Source: Sesamum alatum (taxonomy: Eukaryota > Streptophyta > Magnoliopsida > Lamiales > Pedaliaceae). Taken from it: 64,000 nt of DNA. The position numbers were made by a program, and so were the translations under genes. Location: the NCBI GenBank assembly GCA_034509735.1, contig JACGWO010000013.1, positions 12,110,136 through 12,174,135 on the forward strand. Reading direction: 5' to 3'. The notes beneath the pieces were generated by a model. The model did no database searches. It was not told the DNA's origin and saw only the letters and a program-made list of their open reading frames with translations. Shown in pieces: positions 48,317-59,526 of the stretch (within the stretch, counting starts at the first letter, position 1; each line of letters starts with the position of its first letter).

Positions 48317-48328
48317 GCTCTGATACCA
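48317..48328 (-). promoter_or_regulatory. primer-binding site of copia C
   Basis: The + strand reads GCTCTGATACCA (minus TGGTATCAGAGC), complementary to initiator tRNA-Met and next to the LTR end at 48330. Confidence 0.88.
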
Positions 48329-48329
48329 C

Positions 48330-50541
48330 TGAAAAGAATCGGGTACGGCCCGGGAACGCAACGGAAGCGTAAAAATATAAATTTAAAGCGTAATTAAAAC
48401 GGGTTCAAATGGGTGTTCCCTTTGAAGTTCCCGGGCGTTTGGTATTTCTCAAAGCATAAAATAAGGAGGAGAAGAATGTTGGACATGTGGCTGAAAGAAT
48501 ATGAATAAAAGATACATGAAAAACGTAAAGGAAACCAACATTTGATCACTACAAGTAGAACTGGAATCTAACGTTATTCCCTTTCCGTTTCTCCTTCCGT
48601 TCACTTGAGGATCCAAATTAGAATCCCTCTAATTTGTCCACACCACACTATGGAAGAGTGTATCCCCTATTCTATTGCTAGATAGAAGTAGAGAAAATAA
48701 GAAGAAACACTTCCAAAACAACACTATTGTTTAGTGCATTTTGGAATGTTTTTAAGTTCAACCTTTCCAAAAGGTATGAACACAAAAAGGAGAGCTTTTC
48801 AGAAAATTTTGGAGAGTATTTTGATGGGAAAAAACGTGCAAGACAAGGTCATACAAGTTATGTGAATGGTTTTGTGTATGTAGAGTTGTTGAATTCAAAA
48901 TTCAACTACCTACATACACACACCACTATCTACATAACCATGCACCATTATAGCAAATAAAATCACCCACCAAACCATATAAAGGCTAGTCACATGTGCC
49001 TCACATGTGGAAGATTTTAATTCTTCCTTCACCTGCTATAAATTGAATTTTTCCATGGACTAGGACTATTAGTCTTGGACTTTCATTTAATCTAATTAAA
49101 TTAAGTTAAAAAAAATTCATTGGCCATTAATTAATCCAATTAATCTCAATCCAATTGAAGCCCATAAGTTTATTTAATCCAATTAAATAAACATAAGTCC
49201 AAACTCTAATTAATTGATCCAATCAATTAATTAATCCAAACCTGATAAATTAATCCAATTAATTTATAGGTTCTAAGTCCAAAATTAACTGATCCAATTA
49301 ATTAATTCTTTGACCATCCATCAAATGGATTTCCCAATAAATGATCCAATCATTTATTTTTCTCCTTGAATTAATTTAATCCAATTAAATTAATTCTCTT
49401 TTTCTAGAATTAATTCCAAATTAATTCTACCAATTCCATAGTGATTTGTGTGTGACTCTTTAGGTTCACCCTCATCTAGACTTGGGCTTGTGTCCAACAC
49501 AATTATTCAATTAAATTCAATTTAATTAACTATTTTCCGATTAACCATTAATCGAAAAAACGCCCGTCACCATGGGTGGCCGTCTAGCAACGGTCCATGG
49601 CACTAGGGACTATGTGAATGTTGGCGTGAACATTTAGGCTCCCGAGTTCCATACGAGTGTGGTCCTTCCATCATTTGTCTCCCGGTCTAAGTCTAAGGCA
49701 TTGAATTGGGCGTCGATTCCCATCCTGGACTAGACAACTATGCTCAATAACTCGAGACATGTTTACTCTATCGATCGACGTAGGAAACCATTCCCTACTC
49801 GACCAATCGCTGTGGCCACAGACTTATAAGAGTTTAAACTGTCTCAGAGCGCATAGGAGACTCGACTGTCATATACTGACAGGTGACAGATCCTATCTTG
49901 GAATCCACCATCCTCAGTACATATTCCGACTGCACTGGATAAGGCTTATGATGAACGTATCCTAGATACGGACATCTCTTGCCAGATCCTAGATACAGCC
50001 ATCATATGCATGCGACTGGCATGATTCCTCAAGTCCGATGACTAATCTCGTACTATCGGAGTCAGGAATTCCAGTCATACCGACCAAGCATCCAAGCCTT
50101 CCATATGACGATTCCCACGAGTCAGTTCAGTCAGTTGGCACCCTTGTCAACTGACCCACTAATATTGCATAGACGTCCAACGTCTGTCGCCGATGAAACA
50201 CAACACTCATCCAATGAATGCAATCCTTAGTGCAAGTGTCTATAGGACCCTCCATGCCTGTCTCGAGGTCCTCGACTTGGAACATTTTAGACCAACCCTC
50301 AGAAGTTGGTTTCATAGCTGCCATCCAATGCGCAGCCCAACTACATGGGTTATCCAATTTATCTGTGGACATTTGTTGTGACGTTAAAACGCTGTTTAAC
50401 GTAATTAGTAAGCACAACAAACACGTAGTGCCAAGGATGAATACTTACTATATTCATCAAGTCAATATTACTTTAATAAAGATTGCTAAATAGTACCCAA
50501 AATCGTCAATTCAATTGGCTTTCTGGTCACCTATTCTAAAA
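48330..50541 (-). repeat. 5' LTR of copia C (about 2212 bp)
   Basis: On the + strand it runs from TGAAAAGAATCGGG to CACCTATTCTAAAA. The outer end has decayed from the expected CCAACA. The conserved LTR block is at about 49450-49620. It is rich in TTAATT/AATTAA stretches near 49080-49430. It provides the uninterrupted version of the site where element F inserted in the partner LTR. Confidence 0.88.
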
Positions 50542-51149
50542 GATACTGTCTTATGAATTTCAATAAACATATTAAAAATCAATACTAAATAACAAATTTA
50601 TAAGGAACTAACATCCACAATTAATAAAGATAAATAACTATTATTATTACGATTGAAAGTCAACAATTCAATTATACAAACAAGTATGGACAAATTGATT
50701 GAACGATTAATTATTTCATGATTTATTTTGAAAATGTGGTATTGTGTGTGTGTGTTAGAGTTTCATTTAATAATTTGATAAATGAATCTTTAATATATAT
50801 TGTTACTTTCTAGAAACAATGAATAATACAATTAGTTTGATCATATTATTTTACAAGTAGTAGTTAGATATTCCCAATTTATTATTATATGAATTTTTTA
50901 ATTTCTTAGAAATGGAATATAAGAAATGATCAGCCGGACCTACTTTTGAACTTACGGATTTAGACCCCTTTTGCACACAACCATTTGGACCCAACCCAGC
51001 TCACCTGGTTGTCACCATACATTCTAATATTTTATTTATCCAAATACTTTTAATAGTTTATTTTTAAAATAACATTAACATCTTTAAATTTTTAAAAACA
51101 TCTTATAAAATATAAGAACTTATAAAATAATTCAGATAAACTTACCCAA
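50542..51149. other. AT-rich intergenic sequence
   Basis: No coding feature is visible. A short (GT)n is present at about 50742-50754. Otherwise it is AT-rich sequence without recognisable repeats. Confidence 0.5.
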
Positions 51150-51256
51150 AACGACATCTTAATTTAGTGCTTAAGGCTAGGGTCTCATGAATAAATTTAA
51201 GATCATTGATTCGAGTCCCAACAAATATGTGAATATTTGTCTCAATAAAAAAAATA
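51150..51256 (+). repeat. possible tRNA-derived SINE
   Basis: GATTCGAGTCC at 51208-51218 fits the Pol III B box (GWTCRANNC). Upstream TAGTGCTTAAGGCTAGGG could be a degraded A box about 45 bp away. The stretch ends in AATAAAAAAAATAA, as a SINE tail might. It is one copy and there is no clear target duplication, so this is tentative. Confidence 0.35.
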
Positions 51257-51320
51257 ACGATTTTATAATATGAAAATGGTACAAAAAATTAAAGCTTCAA
51301 AGAAAAGACAATAACTAGTG

Positions 51321-51443
51321 GAAAGTTCTAGGGTGAACCCGGTTTGGCCAAGCCACCCAGTAATAACACGCCATGTGGAAATTTAAATTTTTTAATTAAA
51401 ATAATCAAATTTTTAACTCTACCTAACTATGGTTAAATCTTTT
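51321..51443 (+). repeat. left terminal inverted repeat of the MULE
   Basis: Starts GAAAGTTCTAGGGTGAAC, contains CACGCCATGTGGAAATTTA and ends near TAACTATGGTTAAATCT. The partner is the complement of 57534-57657. Confidence 0.8.
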
Positions 51444-51479
51444 AAGCAATAATAAAAGGAAAAAAATCCCCAAATCTTT

Positions 51480-52330
51480 TGGAAAACTCTCGATCAGATT
51501 TCCTTCTCAGATTTCACCTCCAACCTCACAAGAGTACGCCTCTCCGTACCACCATCGCCACTGCCTTCCTGACACAACCCACTTCTCCGCCGCCGCTGCT
51601 GCCTTCCCGTCAAGTTTCATATTCATTTCTTTTGTTCTCTTGCAAGCTCCTCGAAATCAAAATTTTACTGTGTCATGGTTTGTTATGCATATTATCTTGA
51701 TTCACAAACTTTGAGATTTGAAAATTACACAGGCATTCACTATCTCTAATTGAAAGTTTAATAGTTCTTTTGATGTTCTCTCTCTCTATCCTTTGTTTTC
51801 TTTTTTTTTCCTTTTTTCCGTGTGTATGCTGCAAAAAGGAATTCTTCAAGTTAGGAATAAAATGAGATTGCAACACATCTCCCCACCCATAGACTGAACA
51901 ATTTTTTTCTTGATTTTTGTGGATTGGTGATTTTTTTTGTTTTCATTTTCATTGCCATTTCTTTGCTGTTTTGAGAATCGGAGATTTGAATTGGGCAAAC
52001 TAGGTTATGGATCATCTCTGATAGCCGCAAGAGTCCGCCTATCCACCACCGTCATAATACAACCCGTTTCTCCACCGTCGGCACCGCTGCCTTCTATGTT
52101 GGGTTTTAGTGGACCCTCTGCAAAGGCTGATTGTTGCAGGTATTACAATCACTTTAAAATATTGATCATCTATATTTTTACGCTTTTATTAAACATGCGG
52201 GGTGTATAATTAAAATAATTCCATTTCTTCCGTTCTCAGTCGTGCATATATCAGTGAGGAGCTTGCATTTAGTTGGCTTAGCACAATTTCCACTGAAGCA
52301 AAGAAGGCTATAAGAGTTTGAATTTGGACC
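51480..52330 (+). pseudogene. exon-like sequence carried inside the MULE
   Basis: On the strand opposite the transposase. 51480-51640 is C/T-rich and codes a Ser/Thr/Pro-rich start (MENSRSDF). 52020-52138 repeats the same theme (CAAGAGTNCGCCT, ACAACCC, TTCTCC). 52090-52138 then has an open frame (MLGFSGPSAKADCC) followed by a GT at 52139 and an acceptor-like TTCTCAG near 52240. The same frame resumes there (RAYISEELAFSWLSTISTEAK) and stops at about 52321. This looks like a host gene fragment with an intron, as in Pack-MULEs. I do not recognise the parent gene. Confidence 0.4.
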
Positions 52331-53038
52331 CCCCAAATAGGCCAACTGCTGATGAGCTGTTGCATTATGAAATTTCACTAAGTTGTTAATGTTTCAAATC
52401 CTGTACTTTGATTATTTGAAACGTTGTGTGCTAATTAATAAGTTTCTTTTTGGATCTTTCTCCTGTTTCCCTGACAATTGTTAGAAAATTTAAATATATA
52501 TGTAGTATGCATCTGTAAAATAGATTATCAAATAAACCATCAAATTGTAATAAAGATTGGAACTAGCTGTTGAATGTTAAGTAAATTTGAAAGGACATGT
52601 GAATTGTAAAAGTTTGCGAATGGAGAATTAACTTACCATGTAATTTGACAAGATGCTTGTGACGGAGACGATTGATAATGGTAAGCTCAGTCAAAAATAA
52701 TGTTGACCTTTAATGCCTTCCCAGAAAAACCATTTTACTCCAATCTCCATTTTCTCCTTAACCAATACCCGTCTGTACACCACACTAAAGGCTCCCTCCC
52801 AAGCTTGTTTTTCTTATCAAAACTATTTGTTGCCTTTTTCATGTCGCTGAATTTGAACTCCCTCTGTCTTTCAGGAAGACATTTCAGTCTTTCCCAGTAA
52901 ATTGCTTTTGATGTGCTTTTTAGTACAATGAAAACACGGCATAATTCAACAAATTAATCTATGTGACTTTAGTATTCTGCAATTGGTTCATTTCAATCAG
53001 TTCGGAAGTCATGAAGAAATTAATGATTATATGCTATA
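52331..53038. other. AT-rich interior of the MULE
   Basis: No recognisable domain. The ORF at 52700-52900 is short and has no family features. I see nothing further to support. Confidence 0.45.
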
Positions 53039-53270
53039 GAATAATATGAGTCTATAGAACTAGTAAAACAACATAGTTTAAAGTTAAGTCACTCAATGGA
53101 GCAATGTGAGTGAGCACCGCATATGAAATAGAATAATATGAGTCTATAGAACTATAAAACAACGTAGTTTAAAGTTAAGTCACTCAATGGAACAATATGA
53201 GCGAGTATGAAATAGAATAATATGAGTCTATAGAAGTAGTAAAATAATATAGCCTAAAGTTGAGTCAAAA
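53039..53270 (+). repeat. tandem repeat of about 84-92 bp, nearly three copies
   Basis: Copies start at 53039, 53131 and 53215 with GAATAATATGAGTCTATAGAA. Each continues with a TTTAAAGTTAAGTCACTCAATGG-like stretch (about 20 bases shared per part). The second copy is 8 bp shorter and the third is incomplete. It lies within the MULE, downstream of the transposase gene. Confidence 0.88.
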
Positions 53271-54370
53271 GAATAGTTCTTGCTTTTGCACTATACATTT
53301 TACCTCCGAGTAAGACTCAATGGATCCTGCAAAAAATGAATAGAATAATTTATTAAGACAACTATCTAGTACAACATAAATTAAATAAAAGTAGTTGTAG
53401 GGAGAAAATAATTACCTGTTTTGAATTATTAATTATGTTAAACTCTTCCATCATACTCGTAAATGATTGGGGACTGTGCATGCCACTAGTAAAACTGGGA
53501 CACTAAATAAAGCAACAAAGTAAGAAAATTTTTATAAGTTATGATATAAAAGAATAACTAGAACATTGTAAATCACTTTAACCTGACGTTGAATTTCTGG
53601 AACAATATGACCCTTGCACATGAGTACCTGAAAAATATGCTTCAAATTTTTACTATCCCATTTTGATGAGATCCTCATGGTACTATAATTTATTAAACAA
53701 AAATACCTTTAGATAAATTCAAATATTTAACACTTACCGAAAACTTGATTGCTTGGAACCAAAAAATTAGATGAATTTTGGGTGTGTGCCATGATATTTG
53801 CAACATAATTCCAATTGAGATTGACAAACTTTTTATTAAAAAAAAAAAAAAAGGAACAACTTGACAAATTAGAGGAGAGAAAACATGAGTAACCTACTCA
53901 ACTCAAAAGAAACATAAATATTAGTATTTTTTTCTAGAACTTTCAAATACTACTTCAAATTATTAAATTTAGTATTTAATCAACTAGTATTTTCAAAACG
54001 CATACGAGAATAACTAGATACGCAAGTTGTCAATATAATAAAGTTACCAATATAGCTACAACTTACCGATTGGTTATTTGAAATTGGGATGGCTACAATT
54101 GATGTTGGTGAAGTGGGAACACTAATATGTTGAGATGTAGATATAACTTGCTTCTTAGCTTTTCCTTTTCAGAAAAACATTCTTTAAATTAGAATTATAT
54201 ACATAAAAAGAATAAATTGTAAAACAAAAAAAAATAAAAATCAATTTAATACCTAATAGCTCTAACTATGTAGACAATTCTAATTATGTCGATATAATTC
54301 CTCTTTTCAACTAAAAAAGAACTTTAAGAAATTTGTTCCTACAAACCTTTGACATTATATCTTCCAACAA
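53271..54370. other. MULE interior downstream of the transposase
   Basis: AT-rich sequence. It could hold the transposase 3' end or further introns, but I see no open frame with family features. Short pyrimidine-rich tracts occur without a clear splice pattern. Confidence 0.4.
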
Positions 54371-56636
54371 TTAGTTGATAACAAATATAAAGCAAAATAA
54401 CCTGAAGGTAAATATAAATTGGTACAGAAGATAGTTAATACATGTACTTGTTGTCTTCGGCTTTGTCTTTTCAAAATGATTCTTGATTCTAGCATTTCTA
54501 GTTCCTTGTGGTTTTGCTCGAAGAGGATCTAATATTAGTCTATCATCAAGTAGCTCGACAAAGTCATCTCTAACCTGTTTACCCTTCATTGCTAAAGTTG
54601 AATTTGAATTTTTCTTCTTAAGAAACTCATCTAGAAGTTTGCTTCCATCTGCAAAAGCTGTCAAGATAATATTTCTTGCTTTCTTACAATTTTCACTTCT
54701 CATCAAAAGATCATAAGCTAATCTCATCGCCCTATTAGTGTACATGACTCTTGCCTCCTTGTCATCCATTCTTGTAAGCTCACCTCATCCAACATATAAA
54801 CATGCTTTTTAACATCTTTAGTCCATCGAGTGTGAATATAATGTTGAGGAATTTCATGAACATTTTTTCGATGAAGAGCTACTAAAGCATGTTAACAAAG
54901 CATTCCCATTCAAGTATATTTCTTGAAACTGCACTCAACTTTCAAAGTATTTATATCGAGAAATACAGTGTATACCCGTTTGTTCTTGCTCTCGGGATTG
55001 GTTAGCTCGAATTCGTACACCGTATCTCCGAATGGAATTTCTTTATATGACAGAGCACCAGTTCCAATTAGATAATCTTTCTCAAACTCCTTGTACATAG
55101 TGTTTGTGTAAATTTTGACTGCATGCTTCAGGATCATACTATCTTGGACAACAATCGTTGGGATACTTTGGTAGAAAAAAAGTTGGCATCGGCTTCATTT
55201 CTACACCATTTTCCAAGCAAATCCTTTTCATATTTAAGGACAAACTCATATAAAGATATGATTTTGGTGGAGATCTCATTCAATGCATGATTTGTACTCT
55301 CGCTTCTAGATGTTGATCTAACTCCACCATGAAAGAAATCAGAACTGAAAGCAAGGGACCATTTACCTCTAATCTTATATAGATTGTTCAACCAACGATG
55401 ATCTTGAGCATTAAACTTATTAAACATTTCCTCCCATGTCTTCTCAAGCTCTTCCTTTATCTCGCAATGATATAAGCATTTATTGAAAAAATTATGAAAC
55501 TCTCGGTTAGAGTTAAAACTATTCAAGTGGGATGGAGCATTTTTTGATATATGCCACAAGCAGAGACGGTGACGAGCATTAGCAAACACTCCTACAATTG
55601 CGTTAGCGATGGCTTGATCTTGGTCAGTAAATATTGATGAAGGAGCTTTACTTCCCATTAATTCCAAAAATGTGTTAAAGAGCCAATAGAATGATTCCGT
55701 AGTTTCATCTGATACAAAAGCACATCCAAACATTATGTTTTGCCAGTGATGATTAACACCAACAAAAGGAGCACAAACCAAATCATTTCTATTTGTCCTG
55801 TAAATTGTATCGAAAATCACCAAATCCCCAAAGCAATCATAATCAATTCTTGATTGATTATCTCTCCAGAATACATTGGCTATCCAACCTTCTTGATTGA
55901 ACTGAATGTCAAAGTAAAAGCCCGACTCCCTGTTTGCTTTACCTTTGAAATACCTAACCAATTTTTGAGCATCACCAGGTTCAATCAATGCAGTTTTCAA
56001 CATGTTTATGAAATTATAGCAATCCTTTTTTGCAAAGACCACATGTTGAACACCATTACATTCTTCGGACACGTAGTTAAAGCAATCAATTGGACACGAT
56101 CCCGCCTTTTTCATTGACTCAATAGTAGCTCCTTTTTCACTAGATATAGATCTTGCAGACCTTAAAAGATGCTTACCATTCGATGGAGCAAATTCGTGGT
56201 TGTGTTCTTTTACAAATTTTGCAACTCTCCACAGGCCATCCTTATCAACATCAAACGCTATCATTTTGCATTCAGTTCTGGTAGTATTTCTTTTTCTAGT
56301 CCCTTTGGAACGTGGTCTTTCATCCTTGACTCCTTCTTTCGAACAAAAATAAAATTTCCACCTAATCATATTGGTCCCACTGACGTAATATTGTTTTCCT
56401 TTGCGAACACTAAAACCAACCAAACTAGCATAGTCTTGATACAATTCATATGCCTCATTTTCAGTCTATGCAACTTGTACTAATAGTCTTTTTCCAACTT
56501 CTGCGATATACGCATTCATTGTTGACTTATTCCCATGAGATTTTTCAACGGAATGAAGGCGATCATCATCTTCCTGGTCAGTATCTAAACGTACTATCTC
56601 CTCAATCCCTCCATTTTCACAACTAGAATTATGCAT
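54371..56636 (-). pseudogene. FAR1/FHY3-family MULE transposase, broken
   Basis: Minus strand; the ATG at 56636 (MHNSSC) is preferred because the upstream extension is low-complexity. A FAR1-type zinc-binding domain is at about 56190-56440 (FYCSKEG, TRTECKMIAFDV, WRVAKFVKEHNHEF). A MULE transposase domain is at about 55300-55900, with likely catalytic D in VIFDTIYRTN, D in IFTDQDQA and E in SRSESTNHA. A SWIM-type zinc finger follows at about 54875-54945. Lesions are TAG at 56466-56468, a frame break near 55155, and TGA (54910-54912) and TAA (54892-54894) inside the SWIM finger. The open frame resumes at 54769. Length and order fit FAR1-related proteins. Position between inverted repeats favours a transposase over a domesticated FRS gene. 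Confidence 0.88.
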
Positions 56637-57533
56637 GTTTGCTAACAAAAAAAAAAAAGTCTTAGTATGTAAATTAATGCTAGTATAATAATACACAATA
56701 AATTAATTCTTCATGACTTCCGAACATATCAAAATAAACCACTTGCAGGGCACTAAAATCACACGGATTACTTTACTGAATTATGCCATACTTTTATTGT
56801 ACTAAAGAACACATCAAAAACCAATTTGTCACTCACGTTATTCTTGCACAATTGACTAATCAAGAAACATGGAATATGTGCACAATTGATTTTACTGAAT
56901 TATCAAGCTAGTCTTCGAACATTAAATTCTTAATGGAACATATATCTAGCCGTGCCATTCAAAAAATGGTAAATAAGTTACTTTATAGAATTGACTAATA
57001 TACTGAATTTTTACAATTAAATATCGAACATATTTTGAACATATGTGCACAATTGACTTTACTGAATTATGTACATTATACTTAATTGATTTTTTTTTCA
57101 GGAAAAAAGTTATTCTTAATTATTTTTTTTAGGGAAAAATCAATGCATTATTCAGAAATTTTTGAAAACAGAATAGGAAGAGCATTTGATGGAGCATCAC
57201 CAGTTCCTTTATGCAATCCCTGAGAATTACGAGCGAAACTATGAGAATTAAAGTAAAACATCAAAACAAAAGGCAAACACTCTAAAGAATTAAAAAAAAA
57301 AAATAGAAGAATATGTCATCTAACTTCACATGAAGATGAAATTAATATCAACTTACTTGATTCAAATATTTGCAAATCAACTGTAGATGTTTTGTTATTT
57401 TCAAATCGTTGAATTAATGGAGAAGACGATGAATAACTGAAGAAGAAGAAGAAAGAAAATAGTTTAGAACGATGGAATTCTATGGAGATTTTATTCCATA
57501 TAGGACTCCACCTAAAATATTATTTTTTTCCAA

Positions 57534-57657
57534 TTATAGATTTAACCATGGTTAAGCATTAAACTTAAAAAAACTAATTTTTCTAAAACAATAATAAGTT
57601 TCCACATGACGTGATATTAGTAGTTGGTTTAGTCGAACCGTTCGCCCTAGAATTTTC
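57534..57657 (-). repeat. right terminal inverted repeat of the MULE
   Basis: Read as complement it starts GAAAATTCTAGGGCGAAC and contains CACGTCATGTGGAAACTTA and TAACCATGGTTAAATCT, matching the left repeat. Confidence 0.8.
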
Positions 57658-58606
57658 TTATAATCCGAAATTCTATATAAAATCAAACATAGCTATATCA
57701 TTAATACGGAAGAAATATTATAATATTATAGGATATCATTTAGGTTCAAAACCTCCCGAAATAAAAGCCGTGATGAAAATTATATACTCTTCTCCAAGGA
57801 TATGGACACGGTATGATAATGAATCTACAACTAGAATAAAAAGACATGGCTAGCTAGTTCCTGTACAATTGTTAGATGTATAAAATCTTTTTTTAAGTAA
57901 AGCAAAAGTATAATTATAACGTCTTTTATGAGATTTGTTGTAATTACTCGTAAATTTTTTGTAATTTGAAAAAAATTATATTTTGTAACCTTGATTTTTA
58001 TTTTCATATTTTTATTTTTAGTCAAAATTCAAAAAAATTGCTGACGTTAGCAAAAAAGAAAAGTTGAACTAAAATTCATATTTACCCGACTTATTGCAAA
58101 ACAAAACTTTTCTATTCAAACTATCCTTATACATCTTCACACATGGTAATGCATTTCAAGACGCGTATTTTCACTCTTACAAAGGTAGTTTAATCAGAAA
58201 AAATTCGTTGACCCTCAATAAGTCAGTCGTAATTCAATCAGGGTTAAATACGATTTTTTATTCATCTTTTCGGTTGTATCAACATATTTCGCCAATTTTG
58301 ACTAATAAAAAATTTATTTATTGAACGGAATCAAACGTTAAGAATTCTAAATATAATATCCCAAATTATAGAGGATCTACATATAATTATAAGAAACCTC
58401 GTAAAAGTGTGGTATAATTATCTCTAAAACAAATGACACACTCTTTATGTACCTAGCATGTATATATTAATTAAAAAATAAGATGCTATTAAATTTGGAA
58501 GAGAAGATCCAATTGCCATATAAGTACCCATGTAAATAGTTATACTTACATGCACAGACGTAAATATATGGCTGTACATTTTAAGAGATATCAGTATAAT
58601 TATATA
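57658..58606. other. AT-rich intergenic sequence
   Basis: No gene is visible. Small open frames (57611-57853, 58094-58324) lack domain features and have AT-biased composition. Confidence 0.5.
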
Positions 58607-58851
58607 TGAGATAAATGCAATTTACCCCTTTATGATTTAAGATATGAGCAAAAACCCCCTGTGAAAAAATAATAAGTAAATTACTTCCATATGTTTTGAG
58701 AAATGAAGCAAATTACCCCCTATCAAGAGAAAATACAGGGAGATAATTTGCTTCATTTTAAAATCACAGGGGGTAATTTGCTAATTATTTTTTGACAGGA
58801 AAATTTTCGTTCATTTCTTATATCATAAAGGGGTAAATTGCATTTATCCCC
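58607..58851. mobile_element. fold-back MITE, copy 1 (upstream of the dioxygenase)
   Basis: The ends are complementary: GATAAATGCAATTTACCCC on the left pairs with GGGGTAAATTGCATTTATC on the right, followed by TTATGAT/ATCATAA. The interior repeats AATTACCCCC/GGGGGTAATTTGC. The right end is CCCC and the left has decayed to TGAG. Related to the element at 62847-63187. The flanking 9-mers do not match. Confidence 0.75.
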
Positions 58852-59526
58852 TAAAATAATCAAATGGAAAATAATTAATTGTGACTTAGACATTTTGGTT
58901 TCATACATCCAAAAAAATCTATTTAATTTGAAAAATATGTATGACATGTCGCCAAAATGTATCGGATATAAATGCATTGAAGTGTAATTTATTATGTTGG
59001 AATTCATTGAATTATAAATGTATTATTTTTAATATGTGTAATTTTTAATAGTTGTAAAATTTCATTTTGTGTTGAACATAATATACCGTATTAAAGTTAT
59101 AAATATGCGCATTTGGACAAATAAATTTAAAACTTTTAACAATAAATCATCGGGATTTGTTGGGTTGTTTTAAAATCTTTCTACTCTAATTTTTAATTAT
59201 ATTTTATTAAAAAATTAATTTAATCAAATATTCTTTTATACATTAATCATTTGAAATTATGTTTTTGTATAAAAATTTAAATCTGTCAATCTAAATGTAG
59301 AATTAATGTGACGAGCATAATATATGGGATATGACTGTAGGATGCATTAGTATTGAGACGTTCTTTCTAGTATAGATACACTCTAGCGTATAACGTCCAG
59401 GTCCAATGTATTCCAAACGAACAGCCAAACAAATCCTTAACAGTAGGATTATTACAGCATCATTAGCCAAAATCTCACTCATCACAGTCAAACAAACCTT
59501 AACTTCGTCTCCACAAACTCTCATCC
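58852..59526 (+). promoter_or_regulatory. 5' region of the dioxygenase gene
   Basis: AT-rich upstream sequence. A TATA-like TATAGATA at 59371-59378 lies about 150 bp before the ATG, followed by sequence that shifts to a C-rich, leader-like composition (59400-59526). No G-box or other named element is obvious. The transcript start is inferred, not seen. Confidence 0.3.

Larger units (their letters stand above)
30364..50541 (-). mobile_element. copia element C (minus strand), split by Athila-like element F
   Basis: On the minus strand: 5' LTR 48330-50541, primer-binding site 48317-48328, leader, gag-pol remnant 43208-46432, and a 3' LTR in two pieces (42619-43207 and 30364-31811) separated by element F. 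The outer about 200 bp of the 3' LTR (the counterpart of 48330-48533) is missing. Its coding part is shorter than in B (about 3.2 against 4.1 kb), so pol has internal deletions. Gag and leader match E and B. Confidence 0.9.
51321..57657 (-). mobile_element. Mutator-like element with FAR1-type transposase
   Basis: About 6.3 kb bounded by inverted repeats: 51321-51443 and the complement of 57534-57657. The outer 18 bases match at 16, the outer about 63 at roughly 80%, and an inner TAACYATGGTTAAATCT block is shared. Between them is a minus-strand FAR1/MULE transposase pseudogene and, near the left end, + strand exon-like sequence. Long inverted repeats around such a transposase are the hallmark of Mutator-like elements. 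The flanking 9-mers (51312-51320 and 57658-57666) do not match, so the target duplication has decayed or the ends are slightly off. Confidence 0.8.

Noticed and set aside
51312..57666. 9 bp target duplication for the MULE
   Set aside because: The flanking 9-mers TAACTAGTG and TTATAATCC do not match at the chosen ends, so none is claimed.
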